Origin: G023898405 sp964368985
GTDB taxonomy: Bacteria; Myxococcota; UBA727; JABDBI01
Direction: 5' to 3'
Assembly: GCA_964368985.1 (NCBI GenBank)
Contig: CAYJDW010000021.1
Span: forward strand, 1-40,455
Length of the DNA stretch: 40,455 nucleotides
Position 1 is the first letter of the stretch, and each line of letters opens with the position of its first letter. Positions 23,062 to 31,117 of the stretch are shown piece by piece. Both the position numbers and the translations under genes were made by a program. The notes beneath the pieces are model-generated. The model searched no databases, had not been told where the DNA came from, and worked only from the letters and a program-made list of their open reading frames with translations.

Positions 23062-23508
23062 ATGAGCGATGGCATGCGCGGGAATGGCCCGGACGAAAAA
23101 ATATTCGATGAAATAATCGAGTTTTTACGTCAGCTTGATTGGCCGAGTGAAGCTCTTTCCAAGAAGGTCGTAAGGACCTTTTTCAAGGGAGAGTTCGGGG
23201 TCAGCGAAGTAATAATTCACATTGGTGTGGAAGATATTTGTATGGTGATTGACCCAGTGGTAGACCGTCATGGCTCTAATTGGGGGGACGCCGTAGTGAA
23301 TTTAATCGCGGCCATGGGGGAGGAGATCCGTCATATTGGCATTGGTATTGATGATGATGGAGACGTTTTTGTAAAAGTTCACTTACCTCATGAACATGTT
23401 AACCTAGAACGATTTAACTGTCTCTTAATCGGCCTATGCCAAGTGGCTGAAAATATGTTATTGCCAGTTCTACAGGCTAATGCCTTTGACCATTTAAAAG
23501 TGGCTTAG
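23062..23508 (+). CDS. Small conserved-looking protein, unknown function
   Basis: A 148-residue acidic soluble protein without signal peptide or membrane segment. It opens with an amphipathic helix (EKIFDEIIEFLRQLDW), followed by alternating strands (EVIIHIGVEDICMVIDPVV), a helix (AVVNLIAAMGEEIR), strands IGIGIDDDGDVFVKVHLP, and a closing helix. This helix-strand-helix pattern resembles the YbjN / type III secretion chaperone-like fold, which is inference only. The open frame starts at 23053. The ATG at 23062 has better distance from the GTGGA element. It stands alone between psuG and a long inverted repeat, convergent with the Sua5 gene. Confidence 0.65.
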   Translation: MSDGMRGNGPDEKIFDEIIEFLRQLDWPSEALSKKVVRTFFKGEFGVSEVIIHIGVEDICMVIDPVVDRHGSNWGDAVVNLIAAMGEEIRHIGIGIDDDGDVFVKVHLPHEHVNLERFNCLLIGLCQVAENMLLPVLQANAFDHLKVA

Positions 23509-23533
23509 CTAACCGCAACATGCGAGAAAAGGA

Positions 23534-23670
23534 CTTAATACAGCGACTATCTTAAATTTAGACAACGCTTAATGCTGAAGCCCAGGCCGAACAGATAATA
23601 AGAATTCTTCAACCGGCCGAATCTGCAAGCATTAAGCGTTGTCTAAATTTAAGATAGTCGCTGTGTTAAG
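23534..23670. repeat. Long inverted repeat, 43-bp arms, overlapping the Sua5 gene end
   Basis: The arm at 23534-23576 and the arm at 23628-23670 are reverse complements over 43 bases with a single mismatch (ATA against GTG context at the outer end). They enclose 51 bases that hold a smaller GGCCG..CGGCC stem and a perfect AAGAATTCTT palindrome. The right arm encodes the last seven codons and stop of the Sua5 gene (LTQRLS-stop). The arms are far longer than any intrinsic terminator and carry no T-run, so a MITE-like mobile palindrome is a likely source, though it may also serve as a bidirectional transcription end between the convergent genes. Confidence 0.85.
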
Positions 23671-24692
23671 CCAGCCGCCCGAATCACCCGATCCTCAATA
23701 GCCTGCCAATCCCCGCCATGTGCTTCAGGCAGTAAAATAAACACCCTTTTATCCGGAAAATCTTCACACCGATAAAGCGCACCATAGATCTGCTGAGCAA
23801 AGACAGCAGGATCGTCGCTAAGTCCTAAACTCAACTTCCCAAGTTCACGAGTCCCCTGCTCTTCGCTCACTTTCTTAATATCGCATTCCCGAGCGACCAA
23901 AATCTCTTCCGAATGCCAAGCCTCGCTAAAAGCAATTTTGTCGATGATAACCACTTCTTTTACTTTGGGGGCATAGTGCAAATATGCCTGCCCAGGACTG
24001 GTTGGTTTTTCTTCGTGATCAATACTTTGAACAACGTCCTCGTCGAGAACTCGGCGCAAATCCTCGGCTTTAATATGCCCAGGACGAAGAATCGTCACCG
24101 ATTTTTCATCAATGCGCACGACTGTGGATTCAATGCCCACTGCACAAGGTCCGTCGTCAAGCACAGCGTCAATGCGTCCGCAGAGGGTTTTTAACACATG
24201 ATCCGCCGTGGTCGGACTGGGCCTCGTGGATAAGTTTGCACTTGGCATGACCAAAGGAAAGGAGAGCTGCCTTAACATTCCCAAGGTCACCTCCGATTGA
24301 GGCACGCGCACCGCCACCGAATCAAGACCACCAGTGGCCTCGAGCGGAATATGCGGCGCTTTAGGAGCTATTATGGTTAAGGGACCAGGCCAAAAAGCTT
24401 GTGCGAGAATATTCAAACGATGCTTAGTTTTTGGCTCGAGATCGGCAAAAAGTAATTGAGCAGTAGCAAGATCATGGGTGTGCAGAATAAGCGGATTATT
24501 GTAGGGCCTTTTCTTAGCATCAAATATTTTTTTAATATTAATAGGAAGCAAAGCATTGGCCGCAAGTCCATACACCGTCTCGGTAGGCAAGGCCACGATG
24601 CCGCCTGATCGCAAAATGCTGAGCGCCAATTTCACATCGATGTCGGACTTGGCATTTAATTTAAAGGTATTTATCGCTACATCAGAGTTCAT
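23649..24692 (-). CDS. L-threonylcarbamoyladenylate synthase (Sua5 type)
   Basis: A 347-residue full-length Sua5 enzyme that makes threonylcarbamoyl-AMP from threonine, bicarbonate and ATP for the t6A modification of tRNAs reading ANN codons. The N-terminal YrdC domain (~15-205) shows GGIVALPTETVYGLAANAL, the KKR motif in AKKRPYNNPL, and PSANLSTRPSPTTADHV. The C-terminal Sua5 domain (~225-347) begins with the hallmark SPGQAYLHYAPK, which distinguishes it from short TsaC. The last codons lie in one arm of the long inverted repeat, so the final seven residues may be repeat-derived. AGGA lies four bases before the ATG. The partners TsaB, TsaD and TsaE are not in the window. Confidence 0.93.
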   Translation of the reverse strand: MNSDVAINTFKLNAKSDIDVKLALSILRSGGIVALPTETVYGLAANALLPINIKKIFDAKKRPYNNPLILHTHDLATAQLLFADLEPKTKHRLNILAQAFWPGPLTIIAPKAPHIPLEATGGLDSVAVRVPQSEVTLGMLRQLSFPLVMPSANLSTRPSPTTADHVLKTLCGRIDAVLDDGPCAVGIESTVVRIDEKSVTILRPGHIKAEDLRRVLDEDVVQSIDHEEKPTSPGQAYLHYAPKVKEVVIIDKIAFSEAWHSEEILVARECDIKKVSEEQGTRELGKLSLGLSDDPAVFAQQIYGALYRCEDFPDKRVFILLPEAHGGDWQAIEDRVIRAAGLTQRLS

Positions 24693-24762
24693 TCTTTCCT
24701 TGTATAGTGATGATGGACTGAGTCAACGCTAATAAAAAATGGATAAAATTAAGGGACTTACA

Positions 24763-25794
24763 ATGACCAACAGTGCAGTAGGCATGATTTTAGCCGCCGG
24801 TTTTGGCACCAGGCTCAAGGAACTCACCACCTGGCGCCCAAAACCCCTCATGGAATTAGGCAGCCGACCGATAATATTTCATCAAATCGGCATGCTTGAG
24901 CGCGCTGGAATACGGGATATTTATATTAATGTTCATCATCAAGCTGAACAAATTATTAATGAAATAAAAAAATGGTCTTTGAAGGCTAAAATTCATATTT
25001 CCCCTGAGTCAGAAATTTTAGGCACTGCCGGGGGCATTCGCCAGGTGATCAATAATTTTGAGCTTCATCATCGAGAAATGATGATTTTACATGGCGATAT
25101 GATGTGCGATGTTGATTTAGCCACTGTCATGCAGCCCGATTCTTTCTTGAGCCTCGTCATTGCTAAAAATCGCCAACTGGCCGGGTATCAGGGCAGTGTT
25201 TCGGTAAATGAGCAGGGGCACATTACCGAACTGGGAGCTTTTTATTCGTCGACAGATAGCAAAGCCGCCAGCGGTTTTTTTACTGGTATTCATTTTTTGT
25301 CGAAGCAAGCCGTAGATTTATTAAAAACCACCAAAGATTCTTGTTTAGTGAGTGAAGTTTATCCGGAGTGGTTAAAAACAGGAAAAATCATCAATGGGGA
25401 TATGAGGCAAATGCTCTATAACGATTTGGGCACCCCGGAGCGTTTATTAAGCACCAATCTTTCTTTGTGTGAATCACCTCAAACCTATACTCATGTACCC
25501 TTTTTTGATCATTTTGAAACCAGGCAAAATATTTTCGTTGGTGCTCACGTAAAGATTGACCCCAAAGCCTCTCTACGCGGGCCGCTTATCTTAGGCGACC
25601 ACACTTTTATAGGCCCTGATTCTATCGTGGGACCCAAGGTGGTGGTGGGCGCCAATTGCCATGTCAGTGCTGGAGCTGAGCTAACAAATAGCTTGCTTAT
25701 GTCAGGCACCAGGATCGAAAAAGATGAAAGGCTTGATTGTGTCATAGCCCTGTCTAAGGCTAGGGTTTTAGTGAAGGACCAAAAAGACCATTAA
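24763..25794 (+). CDS. Sugar-1-phosphate nucleotidyltransferase with LbetaH domain
   Basis: A 343-residue NDP-sugar pyrophosphorylase-like protein. The nucleotide-binding start is MILAAGFGTRLKELT..RPKPLMEL at ~8-31, with HGDMMCDVD for the metal-binding aspartate at ~100. The C-terminal ~80 residues show hexapeptide periodicity (FVGAHVKIDPKA.LRGPLILGDHTFIGPDSIVG, in short motifs), which forms a left-handed beta helix. Such enzymes couple GTP, UTP or other NTP to a sugar 1-phosphate for cell-surface glycans or cell-wall recycling (mannose-1-phosphate guanylyltransferase and MurU are relatives). The exact sugar is not readable. The ATG at 24763 is preceded by AGGGA; an ATG at 24739 in frame has no ribosome site. 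A parvulin lipoprotein gene follows 14 bases later. Confidence 0.85.
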   Translation: MTNSAVGMILAAGFGTRLKELTTWRPKPLMELGSRPIIFHQIGMLERAGIRDIYINVHHQAEQIINEIKKWSLKAKIHISPESEILGTAGGIRQVINNFELHHREMMILHGDMMCDVDLATVMQPDSFLSLVIAKNRQLAGYQGSVSVNEQGHITELGAFYSSTDSKAASGFFTGIHFLSKQAVDLLKTTKDSCLVSEVYPEWLKTGKIINGDMRQMLYNDLGTPERLLSTNLSLCESPQTYTHVPFFDHFETRQNIFVGAHVKIDPKASLRGPLILGDHTFIGPDSIVGPKVVVGANCHVSAGAELTNSLLMSGTRIEKDERLDCVIALSKARVLVKDQKDH

Positions 25795-25808
25795 AAACGA
25801 GGGAAATC

Positions 25809-26876
25809 ATGTTGAAATTATTGCCTCTATTGATTTTATTTTCATTGCTACCTGGGTGCACCTCTTCGTGCGGAAAGGGCGGGGGGGGAAGCGTACCAGC
25901 TGACGCAGCCGCAGTGGTGAACGGCAAAAATATTAACTTAGCGGAGCTTGAGACTCTGCATAAACGAGCAATCGATAAATTTTCGAAAACCGGCCGCCCC
26001 GTCAATGAGGACCTCTCGCGAAAAATGCGCGGCAGTATTTTGAGGAAAATGATCGACGATGAAATTATTAAACAAAAAGCTGAAGCTTTAGGAATCACTA
26101 TCGATCGTTTTGAACGCACGGCAGCTCTCGAAAAATATAAAGCTCGTATGGGTGGACCGAAAGGATTTGAAGTATTTTTGCAACAACAAAACTTAAGCGA
26201 AGAACAAATATTAGAAACTGTGTCTAATGAGCTTATTAGAGAAAAGATTGCTGAAAAAAGCGGCAAGACTGAAATTACCGAACAGGAAATCAAGGCCCAT
26301 TATGAGGCCAACGCCAAACTTTATATGCAACCTGAAATGGTCCATGCTCGTCATATTCTTATAAAGTTTAATCCTGCTGATCCTAAGGAGAAAAATGAGC
26401 TTGTGTTGAAAAAAGCTCATAGCGTTTTGCAAGAAGCCCAAAGTGGGAAAGTGCCCTTTGAAAGCTTGGTGCAAAAATATAGCGAAGGTCCGAGTGTAAA
26501 ACAAAATGGCGACTTAGGATTTTTCCCTCGTGGCCGCATGGTAAAAGAATTTGAAGACGCCGCTTTTAATGCCCCTCTGAAAACCGCGGTGGGTCCGATC
26601 AAAACTGATTATGGCTATCACATCATTTACGTTGAAGAAAAAAACCCAAGTCAAACTGCGCCACTTGAAGAAGTTCGTCCCCGCATTGTTGAATTCATGA
26701 CACGCAACAAACAAGCTCGCAAAAATGAAGACCTCCTAGCCTCTTTACGCAAAGAAGCTGACATAAAAATCAGTGATGCGTCCTTGACTGCGGCCGAATT
26801 TTTAAATTTGTCTCAAGCTCAGCCAGTGGCGAAGAAAGAAGTGCCTAAAGAAGCAAAAGAAGAACCGAAAAATTAA
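25809..26876 (+). CDS. Parvulin-type peptidyl-prolyl isomerase lipoprotein
   Basis: A 355-residue SurA/PpiC-like chaperone. The signal peptide ends in the lipobox LLPG with lipidated C17, followed by a glycine-rich spacer. The SurA_N-like helical chaperone region covers ~35-170 (VVNGKNINLAELE, then MIDDEIIKQKAEALGI). The parvulin PPIase domain lies at ~175-275 with VHARHILIKF, NGDLGFFPRGRMVKEFEDAAF and GYHIIYVEEK. The C-terminal tail is lysine/glutamate-rich. It would assist folding of outer-membrane or secreted proteins in the periplasm; whether the lipid anchors it to the inner or outer membrane is not shown. A GAGG site lies just before the ATG. A strong terminator follows the stop at 26876. 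Confidence 0.93.
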   Translation: MLKLLPLLILFSLLPGCTSSCGKGGGGSVPADAAAVVNGKNINLAELETLHKRAIDKFSKTGRPVNEDLSRKMRGSILRKMIDDEIIKQKAEALGITIDRFERTAALEKYKARMGGPKGFEVFLQQQNLSEEQILETVSNELIREKIAEKSGKTEITEQEIKAHYEANAKLYMQPEMVHARHILIKFNPADPKEKNELVLKKAHSVLQEAQSGKVPFESLVQKYSEGPSVKQNGDLGFFPRGRMVKEFEDAAFNAPLKTAVGPIKTDYGYHIIYVEEKNPSQTAPLEEVRPRIVEFMTRNKQARKNEDLLASLRKEADIKISDASLTAAEFLNLSQAQPVAKKEVPKEAKEEPKN

Positions 26877-26892
26877 TTTTAAATTCACCTTT

Positions 26893-26925
26893 AAAAAATG
26901 CCTGACTTAAGTTCAGGCATTTTTT
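26893..26925 (+). terminator. Intrinsic terminator after the parvulin gene
   Basis: AAAAAATGCCTGA (26893-26905) pairs with TCAGGCATTTTTT (26913-26925) around a seven-base loop. The T-run follows directly on the plus strand, and the A-run makes the structure symmetric. It closes the nucleotidyltransferase-parvulin transcript. Confidence 0.92.
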
Positions 26926-26994
26926 GTGGCTGCTGTTATTTTTTATCATTCGTGATTGCTATTCATAATTATTTCGTTCTCGTCGCTATAAACG

Positions 26995-27023
26995 TGGATT
27001 GCCGCGCTACGCCTGCAATGACA
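26995..27023. repeat. Degenerate REP-like palindrome
   Basis: The sequence TGGATTGCCGCG..CTACGCC..TGCAATGACA resembles the common GTCATTGCGAG..CGCGGCAATCCA repeat of many proteobacteria, in inverted orientation and shortened. ATTGC and GCAAT flank the centre. It lies 20 bases before the FAD monooxygenase start. It is probably a decayed copy. Confidence 0.5.
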
Positions 27024-27043
27024 GTGTCTAGAGGGAGCGTGAC

Positions 27044-28234
27044 ATGAGTAAAATTATTATTATCGGTTGCGGGATCGGGGGTGCGACGGCGGCTTTGGCA
27101 TTGACGAGATTTGGTCACGATGTGCGGGTCTTTGAAAGGGCGCCTTTTATTGCTGAAGCAGGAGCAGGTATTGGTTTATTGCCCAATGCTATGCGGGCAC
27201 TTGATGCCCTATCGCTTGGTGAACAAATACGCTCCCAAGGCCAAGAATTCCAGACGGCTCATCTTTATGACGAACACAGCCACCTGCTTAAAACCATAAA
27301 ATTGGCAGAAATTGTGGGGCCGGATTTTCCTGCAGGAGTGGTCATTCATCGAGCCAAATTATTAGCGATTATAATGGCAGAATTGGCTCCACAAGTAGTG
27401 GTGAGCGGTGTTGAATGCATTGGTTTCAATCAGACTAAAGGAGCGGCGACAGTATATTTTAAAGGACGTGCCGAGGAAAAAGCCGATCTCGTTATTGGCG
27501 CCGATGGAATTCATTCAGTGATCAGGAAAAAATTATTTGGTGACTCAGCCCTTCGTTATAGCGGCCAGACTTGTTTTCGAGGAATTGCGCCTCATAGTTT
27601 TGGTGAGCCGGGCGTTATTCCTGAGCTCTGGGGGAGCGGCAAACGCGGCTCTGTTATGGGTGTTGATTCCGACCGGGTTTATTGGTGGACTGCCATCAAT
27701 GCTGAACCAGGAAAATATTTGTCTGCTAATGAGAGAAAGAAATTATTGCTTGGAAAATTTTCTGACTGGCCTTTTGATTTGGCAAAGAGTATTCGGCTGA
27801 CGCCGCCTGAAAACATCCTGCAAAATGATCTTGTGGATCGTTTGCCTCTCTCAACGTGGACGAAAGGACGCGTTAGCTTGCTCGGTGATGCTGCCCATCC
27901 TATGCAACCTAATCTTGGACAAGGTGCATGTACCTCAATCGAAGATGCAGTGGCATTAGCCAATGCCCTCGTCATTCATGGAGATGATCTCAGTGCGGCT
28001 TTGTTGGCCTATGAACATGCCCGGATAAAACGAACCTCCATGATCAGTAATTTATCTTGGCTTTATGGCATTCCATGCTTGTGGCAAGGATCCTTAGCCG
28101 TCGCTACGAGACGACTCTTGATAAAAAGCATGCCGGATTTTTTGACCACTTCTCTCTTTCGAAAAATTCTCGCGCACGATGTCACAAAAACTTTTTCTCT
28201 GAGGGGCCCACAATTTAGCCCCTTTGCCCAATAG
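27044..28234 (+). CDS. FAD-dependent monooxygenase (aromatic hydroxylase family)
   Basis: A 396-residue class A flavoprotein monooxygenase. The FAD-binding GCGIGG motif is at 8-13, with the acidic end of the second strand (RVFERA) at ~28-33. DLVIGADGIHSVIRKKL (~148-164) is the DG motif that contacts FAD and NAD(P)H. SLLGDAAHPMQPNLGQGACTSIEDA (in short, GDAAHP and GQGACTSIEDA) at ~275-300 is the GD motif. The family includes salicylate and 3-hydroxybenzoate hydroxylases, UbiH-type enzymes, zeaxanthin epoxidase and tetracycline-modifying TetX. The order FAD motif then GQGA.SIEDA is closest to the salicylate/zeaxanthin group. The substrate is unknown. GGAG is six bases before the ATG. A terminator and a decayed repeat precede it, and phoH follows 51 bases later. 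Confidence 0.88.
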   Translation: MSKIIIIGCGIGGATAALALTRFGHDVRVFERAPFIAEAGAGIGLLPNAMRALDALSLGEQIRSQGQEFQTAHLYDEHSHLLKTIKLAEIVGPDFPAGVVIHRAKLLAIIMAELAPQVVVSGVECIGFNQTKGAATVYFKGRAEEKADLVIGADGIHSVIRKKLFGDSALRYSGQTCFRGIAPHSFGEPGVIPELWGSGKRGSVMGVDSDRVYWWTAINAEPGKYLSANERKKLLLGKFSDWPFDLAKSIRLTPPENILQNDLVDRLPLSTWTKGRVSLLGDAAHPMQPNLGQGACTSIEDAVALANALVIHGDDLSAALLAYEHARIKRTSMISNLSWLYGIPCLWQGSLAVATRRLLIKSMPDFLTTSLFRKILAHDVTKTFSLRGPQFSPFAQ

Positions 28235-28285
28235 CATTTTTTAAAAGATAAAAAGCATCACACCTAAAGCCAGAGGTCCCCAAAA

Positions 28286-29269
28286 ATGTCTCCAAAAACT
28301 AAAGATGACACTGAATTTAGCGAACAGATGCAATTTGACACCCAAATAATCCGAAAACTCAGCGGTTCTGAGCACGAAATACTGCGCACGATTGCGAAAG
28401 TATTTAGCATTCGCCTTGGTGCACGTGGCGACGTGTTAAACCTTCTCGGGCCTAAAAAAAATGTTAAAAAAGCTGCCGAGCTTTTGAGGCATTTGGGCGA
28501 GCTGGTGGCCCAGGGCCGGGACTTATCTTTGGGCGATGTACGAAATGCCGGGACCCGCATGATGGATGAGCTTAAATCTAAGCCCCATGATTTTATTGCG
28601 GAAAATCTTTATAAGGGCTCGAATGCGCGGGAAGTAAATCCTCGTGGACCTGGGCAGCGAGAATATGTTGAGGCGATCAAAAATAATGACTTAGTTTTTG
28701 GAGTAGGTCCTGCCGGTACGGGAAAAACTTATTTGGCCATGACCTTAGCCGTTATGGAGCTCAACGCTGAGCGCATCTCACGTATTATTCTAACCCGCCC
28801 GGCGGTGGAAGCTGGCGAAAAATTGGGCTTTTTGCCAGGAAACTTGGAAGAAAAAGTCTCGCCCTATTTAAGACCTCTTTATGACGCCCTTTTTGATTTA
28901 GTGGGCACCCAAAAAGCTGAAGAATTGGTTGCTCACGGAGTTATCGAAGTTGCCCCCCTCGCCTTCATGCGCGGCCGGACTCTTAATGATGCCTTCGTCA
29001 TCCTCGATGAGGCCCAAAACACTACCCCGGAACAGATGAAAATGGCCCTCACCCGCCTCGGTTTTGGCTCAAAAATGGTGGTGACCGGTGATATTACTCA
29101 AATTGACCTAGGTCCTAGTCAAAAATCAGGCCTAATCGAAGCTATTAATATATTACAAAATGTTTCTGGTATTAGCATTTGTAAACTCACAGAAAAGGAT
29201 GTAGTGAGGCATCCTTTAGTGCAGTTGATTGTCAGAGCATATGATGCAAAAGATAAATTAAGGACTTGA
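28286..29269 (+). CDS. PhoH family ATPase (YbeZ-like)
   Basis: A 327-residue PhoH-type P-loop ATPase. The N-terminal KH-like region (~25-75, LGARGDVLNLLGP) suggests RNA binding. The Walker A loop GPAGTGKT is at 141-148. ILTRPAVEAGEKLGFLPG is the conserved motif between the Walker boxes. Walker B is FVILDEAQNTTPEQMKM (~235-250), followed by VVTGDITQIDLG. Proteins of this group act with the rRNA-maturation endonuclease YbeY, whose gene starts three bases after the phoH stop. The start is the ATG after an AGAGG site. The symbol ybeZ or phoH would both be used in databases. Confidence 0.94.
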   Translation: MSPKTKDDTEFSEQMQFDTQIIRKLSGSEHEILRTIAKVFSIRLGARGDVLNLLGPKKNVKKAAELLRHLGELVAQGRDLSLGDVRNAGTRMMDELKSKPHDFIAENLYKGSNAREVNPRGPGQREYVEAIKNNDLVFGVGPAGTGKTYLAMTLAVMELNAERISRIILTRPAVEAGEKLGFLPGNLEEKVSPYLRPLYDALFDLVGTQKAEELVAHGVIEVAPLAFMRGRTLNDAFVILDEAQNTTPEQMKMALTRLGFGSKMVVTGDITQIDLGPSQKSGLIEAINILQNVSGISICKLTEKDVVRHPLVQLIVRAYDAKDKLRT

Positions 29270-29272
29270 AAC

Positions 29273-29743
29273 GTGAAGATTGATATTATTGGCATTGAAG
29301 AAATCGATAAAAAAAATCGTAAATCGGTAAAAGATATTGTCAACAAAGTGCTTAATGCAGCTGATTTGAATGAGCATTCACTTAATATTTGCTTTGTCGA
29401 TGAGCCCTCGATGATTGATTTACATCATCAGTTTAAAAAGAAGAAAAAAGTTACTGATGTATTGTCATTTCCTCTCCCTCCCGAAGAGGCCCTCTTTGAG
29501 CATACCAAGAATATTTTAGGCGATGTCGTCATTTGCGTGCAGCAGGCGATTCGGCAAGCTGAAGAATTTGGTCATAGCCTTGAAGAGGAAATCGCGGTTC
29601 TATGCGCTCATGGACTCTTTCATTTGCTCGGCCTTGATCACGAGGTTTCTGAAGAAGAAGCGGCCATACAAATGCAAGGTGAAATGTATTTGTTGGAAGT
29701 GGCCGGCTTACGCCCTGAACTTAGCTTAATTGGGCGCACATAA
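29273..29743 (+). CDS. ybeY: rRNA maturation endoribonuclease YbeY
   Basis: A 156-residue zinc-dependent endoribonuclease of 16S rRNA 3'-end processing and ribosome quality control. The metal motif is H113-G-L-F-H117-x5-H123 in CAHGLFHLLGLDHE, as in the family. VTDVLSFPL at ~60-68 is the second hallmark. The GTG start has AAGGA upstream inside the end of phoH, and only three bases separate the genes, so translation is coupled. In many genomes ybeY is followed by a CorC-like gene (ybeX); here an EamA permease takes that place. Confidence 0.95.
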   Translation: MKIDIIGIEEIDKKNRKSVKDIVNKVLNAADLNEHSLNICFVDEPSMIDLHHQFKKKKKVTDVLSFPLPPEEALFEHTKNILGDVVICVQQAIRQAEEFGHSLEEEIAVLCAHGLFHLLGLDHEVSEEEAAIQMQGEMYLLEVAGLRPELSLIGRT

Positions 29744-30649
29744 ATGATATATTTAGCCATTCTTGAATATGCTATTTTAGCATCTACTTTTACCATCGCC
29801 AAAGTGGCGGTGGCTTATGCCGATCCTTTGTTTTTGATCGGCATCCGCATGGTTTTTGCGGCCCCCTTAATGTTCATTTTGCACAAGTTGCAAAAAGGCA
29901 GCACTTTTACTATCAAACGTGAGCATTGGCCTCTATTTTTGTGCGTAAGTCTCTTTCATATTTTCCTGCCTTTCATCGGTGAGTTTTGGGCTTTGCAATT
30001 TGTCTCGTCGGCAAAAACCGCAATTACCTATTCTTTGACGCCTTTTATCGCCGCTATTTTAAGTTTTTTCCTCTTAAAAAAGAAAATTAGTACAAAGCAA
30101 TCCTTGGGGCTTTTGATTGGTATTTTTGGTTTGCTGCCCATATTCATTTCTGGCGACGAAGTAAACTACAGCGCTGGCGAGTTTTTAATGGTATCGCTGC
30201 CTGAATTTGTCTTGCTTCTCTCCGTTATTTCTGCGAGCTATGCCTGGTTTATTGTGTCGAAATTAATGGAGGCAGGATATGGGATTTCCCTTATCAACGG
30301 TGTGGCCATGTTCATTGGCGGCTGCTTAAGCCTGGGCGCTTGGTATGTTTTTTCCAGCGATGAGCCCGCTATAAGAGGCGATTTTAACCAGTTTTTGCTA
30401 TGGACTTCTTTGCTCATTGTCGTCGCTAATGTCATAAGTTATAATTTTTATGGCTGGCTTTTGCGGCACATGTCCATAACCTTGATGAGTGCCGTGGGGT
30501 TTTTCTGCCCCATTTTCGCCTCAATTTATGGCTTATTTTTACTTGATGAAAAACTGGGCATGAGTCATTTAGTGGCCCTTGTTATGGTTGCAGTGGGCAT
30601 CTGGTTGTTTTATCGAGAAGAACGAATAGGCAGGACTTTAGGCCAGTGA
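29744..30649 (+). CDS. EamA/DMT family permease
   Basis: A 301-residue protein with about ten hydrophobic segments in two homologous halves of five, the drug/metabolite transporter layout. The first half ends with SSAKTAITYSLTPFIAAILSFFLLKKK, recognised by its SLTPFIAAI..FFLLKKK part. The second half ends with the equivalent GFFCPIFASIYGLFLLDEK segment. Members move amino acids, nucleosides or other metabolites; nothing here fixes the substrate or direction. Its ATG abuts the ybeY stop (TAAATG) without its own clear ribosome site, and its stop overlaps the fur-like start by four bases, so it is co-translated within the operon. Confidence 0.85.
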   Translation: MIYLAILEYAILASTFTIAKVAVAYADPLFLIGIRMVFAAPLMFILHKLQKGSTFTIKREHWPLFLCVSLFHIFLPFIGEFWALQFVSSAKTAITYSLTPFIAAILSFFLLKKKISTKQSLGLLIGIFGLLPIFISGDEVNYSAGEFLMVSLPEFVLLLSVISASYAWFIVSKLMEAGYGISLINGVAMFIGGCLSLGAWYVFSSDEPAIRGDFNQFLLWTSLLIVVANVISYNFYGWLLRHMSITLMSAVGFFCPIFASIYGLFLLDEKLGMSHLVALVMVAVGIWLFYREERIGRTLGQ

Positions 30650-31095
30650 GATCTATGCTGAAAGACAAAGATGAATTAATAGCGACGTTAAAACAAAAAG
30701 TTCGCCGCTCGGGACTTAAGCTCACGACTCAAAGAGAAACTATTTGCGAAACTTTTTTCTCTCAAGAGGGCCACCGTCGTGCAGAAGAAATCCTTCTAGA
30801 AGCCCGCATGGTAGACCCAAAAGTAAGTTTGGCGACCGTCTATCGAACCTTAAAATTATTGCAAGAATATGGTTTTGCCGAGGCCCATAATTTTCAGGAT
30901 GGTCAAGCTTTATTTGAACCCGTTTTTGGCTCCCACGGCCATCATGACCATTTAATCTGCACCAAGTGCGGCCAAATAATTGAATTCATGGATGCCCATA
31001 TTGAAAAGTTGCAAACCAAAGTAGCGAAAGCCCATAACTTTGTGATTACCAGCCATAAAATGGAACTTTATGGACTTTGTGGGGTTTGTCATTAG
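30646..31095 (+). CDS. Fur family metalloregulator
   Basis: A 149-residue DNA-binding repressor of the Fur/PerR/Zur family. The winged helix occupies ~15-85 (LKLTTQRETICETFF, VSLATVYRTLKLLQEYG as recognition helix). The dimerisation domain holds the histidine-rich site GHHDHLIC and two cysteine pairs, CTKC and CGVC, the structural zinc site. The regulatory metal (Fe, Mn or Zn) cannot be told safely; the form is nearest to Fur. The frame starts with a GTG at 30646 that overlaps the EamA stop by four bases; an ATG at 30655 would remove three residues. No Fur box was recognised in the cluster, and no iron-uptake gene is adjacent. Confidence 0.92.
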   Translation: MRSMLKDKDELIATLKQKVRRSGLKLTTQRETICETFFSQEGHRRAEEILLEARMVDPKVSLATVYRTLKLLQEYGFAEAHNFQDGQALFEPVFGSHGHHDHLICTKCGQIIEFMDAHIEKLQTKVAKAHNFVITSHKMELYGLCGVCH

Positions 31096-31117
31096 ATAAG
31101 TTGCCGAAAGGGATACT

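Noticed and set aside
23534..23670. CRISPR or phage attachment site interpretation of the long inverted repeat
   Set aside because: There is one inverted pair only, no direct-repeat periodicity or spacers, no cas, integrase or tRNA gene nearby.
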